A stretch of 14,336 bases of DNA, taken from assembly GCA_022013395.1 (NCBI GenBank), contig JAKLQL010000417.1, positions 1-14,336 on the forward strand. The letters are read 5' to 3'. The position numbers and the translations under genes were made by a program. Below are positions 14,020 to 14,336 of the stretch, one piece after another (positions within the stretch are counted from its first letter, which is position 1; the number at the start of each line of letters is the position of its first letter). The notes beneath the pieces were generated by a model that was given only the letters and a program-made list of their open reading frames with translations, was not told the DNA's origin and made no database searches. Source of the DNA: Acetobacterium sp. (GTDB lineage: Bacteria > Bacillota > Clostridia > Eubacteriales > Eubacteriaceae).

Positions 14020-14336
14020 TGCAGTCCTTATGCATTGTGTATGGTGGGGCCGTAGTAGAAGTGGACAGCTTGAAGGAGGGATTGAAGCTGGCAGACGAAA
14101 TGGTGTGTGAAAATGGTTCGGACATTACCATTGTGCAGAATGAGGAAGTCATCGCCAGACGGGAATGGATTGCGGAATCAGAAATAGATGATCCCTTTGG
14201 GGATCCGATGGATGCAGAGCGTGATCCGATTGTTTTTGAAGGGGTTGGACTTTATTCAGATTGGTTGATTGATCAAAATTACAAGGAAACTAAAATTACA
14301 AATGTAACTTTTAGTGAGTTGCTAGACAGTGGTCGA
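13998..14336 (+). CDS. N-terminal part of an acidic protein of unknown function (3' end outside window)
   Basis: A frame of 113 codons with no stop up to the window edge, starting at GTG 13998 behind AGGAGG. It begins VERNENVVQSLCIVYGGAVV, then EVDSLKEGLKLADEMVCENG and SDITIVQNEEVIARREW. This looks like a small alpha/beta domain of about 50 residues, followed by an acidic linker (AESEIDDPFGDPMDAERDP) and FEGVGLYSDWLIDQNY. There is no signal peptide or membrane helix. I do not recognise the family. It begins after the terminator at 13917-13943, so it probably has its own promoter in the AT-rich 13944-13985 stretch, where no convincing boxes can be picked out. Codon use becomes more AT-rich in the last 50 bases. 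Confidence 0.65.
   Translation, partial: MERNENVVQSLCIVYGGAVVEVDSLKEGLKLADEMVCENGSDITIVQNEEVIARREWIAESEIDDPFGDPMDAERDPIVFEGVGLYSDWLIDQNYKETKITNVTFSELLDSGR

Overview
The window looks like part of an integrative conjugative element, or a plasmid transfer region, from a Gram-positive anaerobe of the Clostridia. An Acetobacterium/Eubacterium-type host is my guess from style only; no taxonomic marker is present. Signs of this are strong AGGAGG-type ribosome sites, GTG starts, secreted proteins with InlB B-type and GBS-Bsp-type repeats, and a VirB4-type ATPase followed by a peptidoglycan hydrolase. Every credible gene is on the + strand.

Layout. (1) 1-790 is visibly AT-rich: the end of a surface-type protein gene, a remnant of a DUF6273 gene, and a strong intrinsic terminator. 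(2) 805-3938 holds two secreted proteins: one with a signal peptide, a dockerin-like region and four InlB B-repeats, the other with a GBS Bsp-like domain. (3) 3948-4335 is an ASCH-domain gene broken by one frameshift. (4) 4378-13158 is a tightly packed, probably co-transcribed block: two small unknown genes, a long helical protein with an ArdC-N-like ssDNA-binding region, a membrane-anchored VirB4-N-like protein, the VirB4/TraC ATPase, a membrane-anchored M23 plus 3D wall hydrolase, a tail-anchored coiled-coil protein, a TadZ/CpaE-like protein with a lysine-less P-loop, and a small acidic protein. (5) 13204-14336 holds a BspA-type LRR protein whose 3' end appears frameshifted, a terminator, and the start of another gene that runs off the window.

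How it may work together: VirB4 would power a type IV secretion channel, the M23/3D protein would open the wall, the secreted repeat proteins could act in cell contact, and the ArdC-N-like protein could handle incoming or outgoing single-stranded DNA. The TadZ-like protein and the coiled-coil membrane protein could position the machine. Relaxase, coupling protein (VirD4) and VirB6 are not in the window, so the element is seen only in part.

The most unusual signal is a linked pair of features. Three coding ends carry the same C-terminal motif, W-E-P-E-[M/A], and each is followed within a few bases by the same 17-bp hairpin repeat (TGTTTCCCGAGGAAACA). No other gene in the window has either. In addition, the small protein at 12706 and the LRR protein at 13204 share an N-terminal module, and a shrunken relic resembling that family lies at 13810-13886. 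This suggests a duplicating gene family with a shared tail, which I do not recognise.
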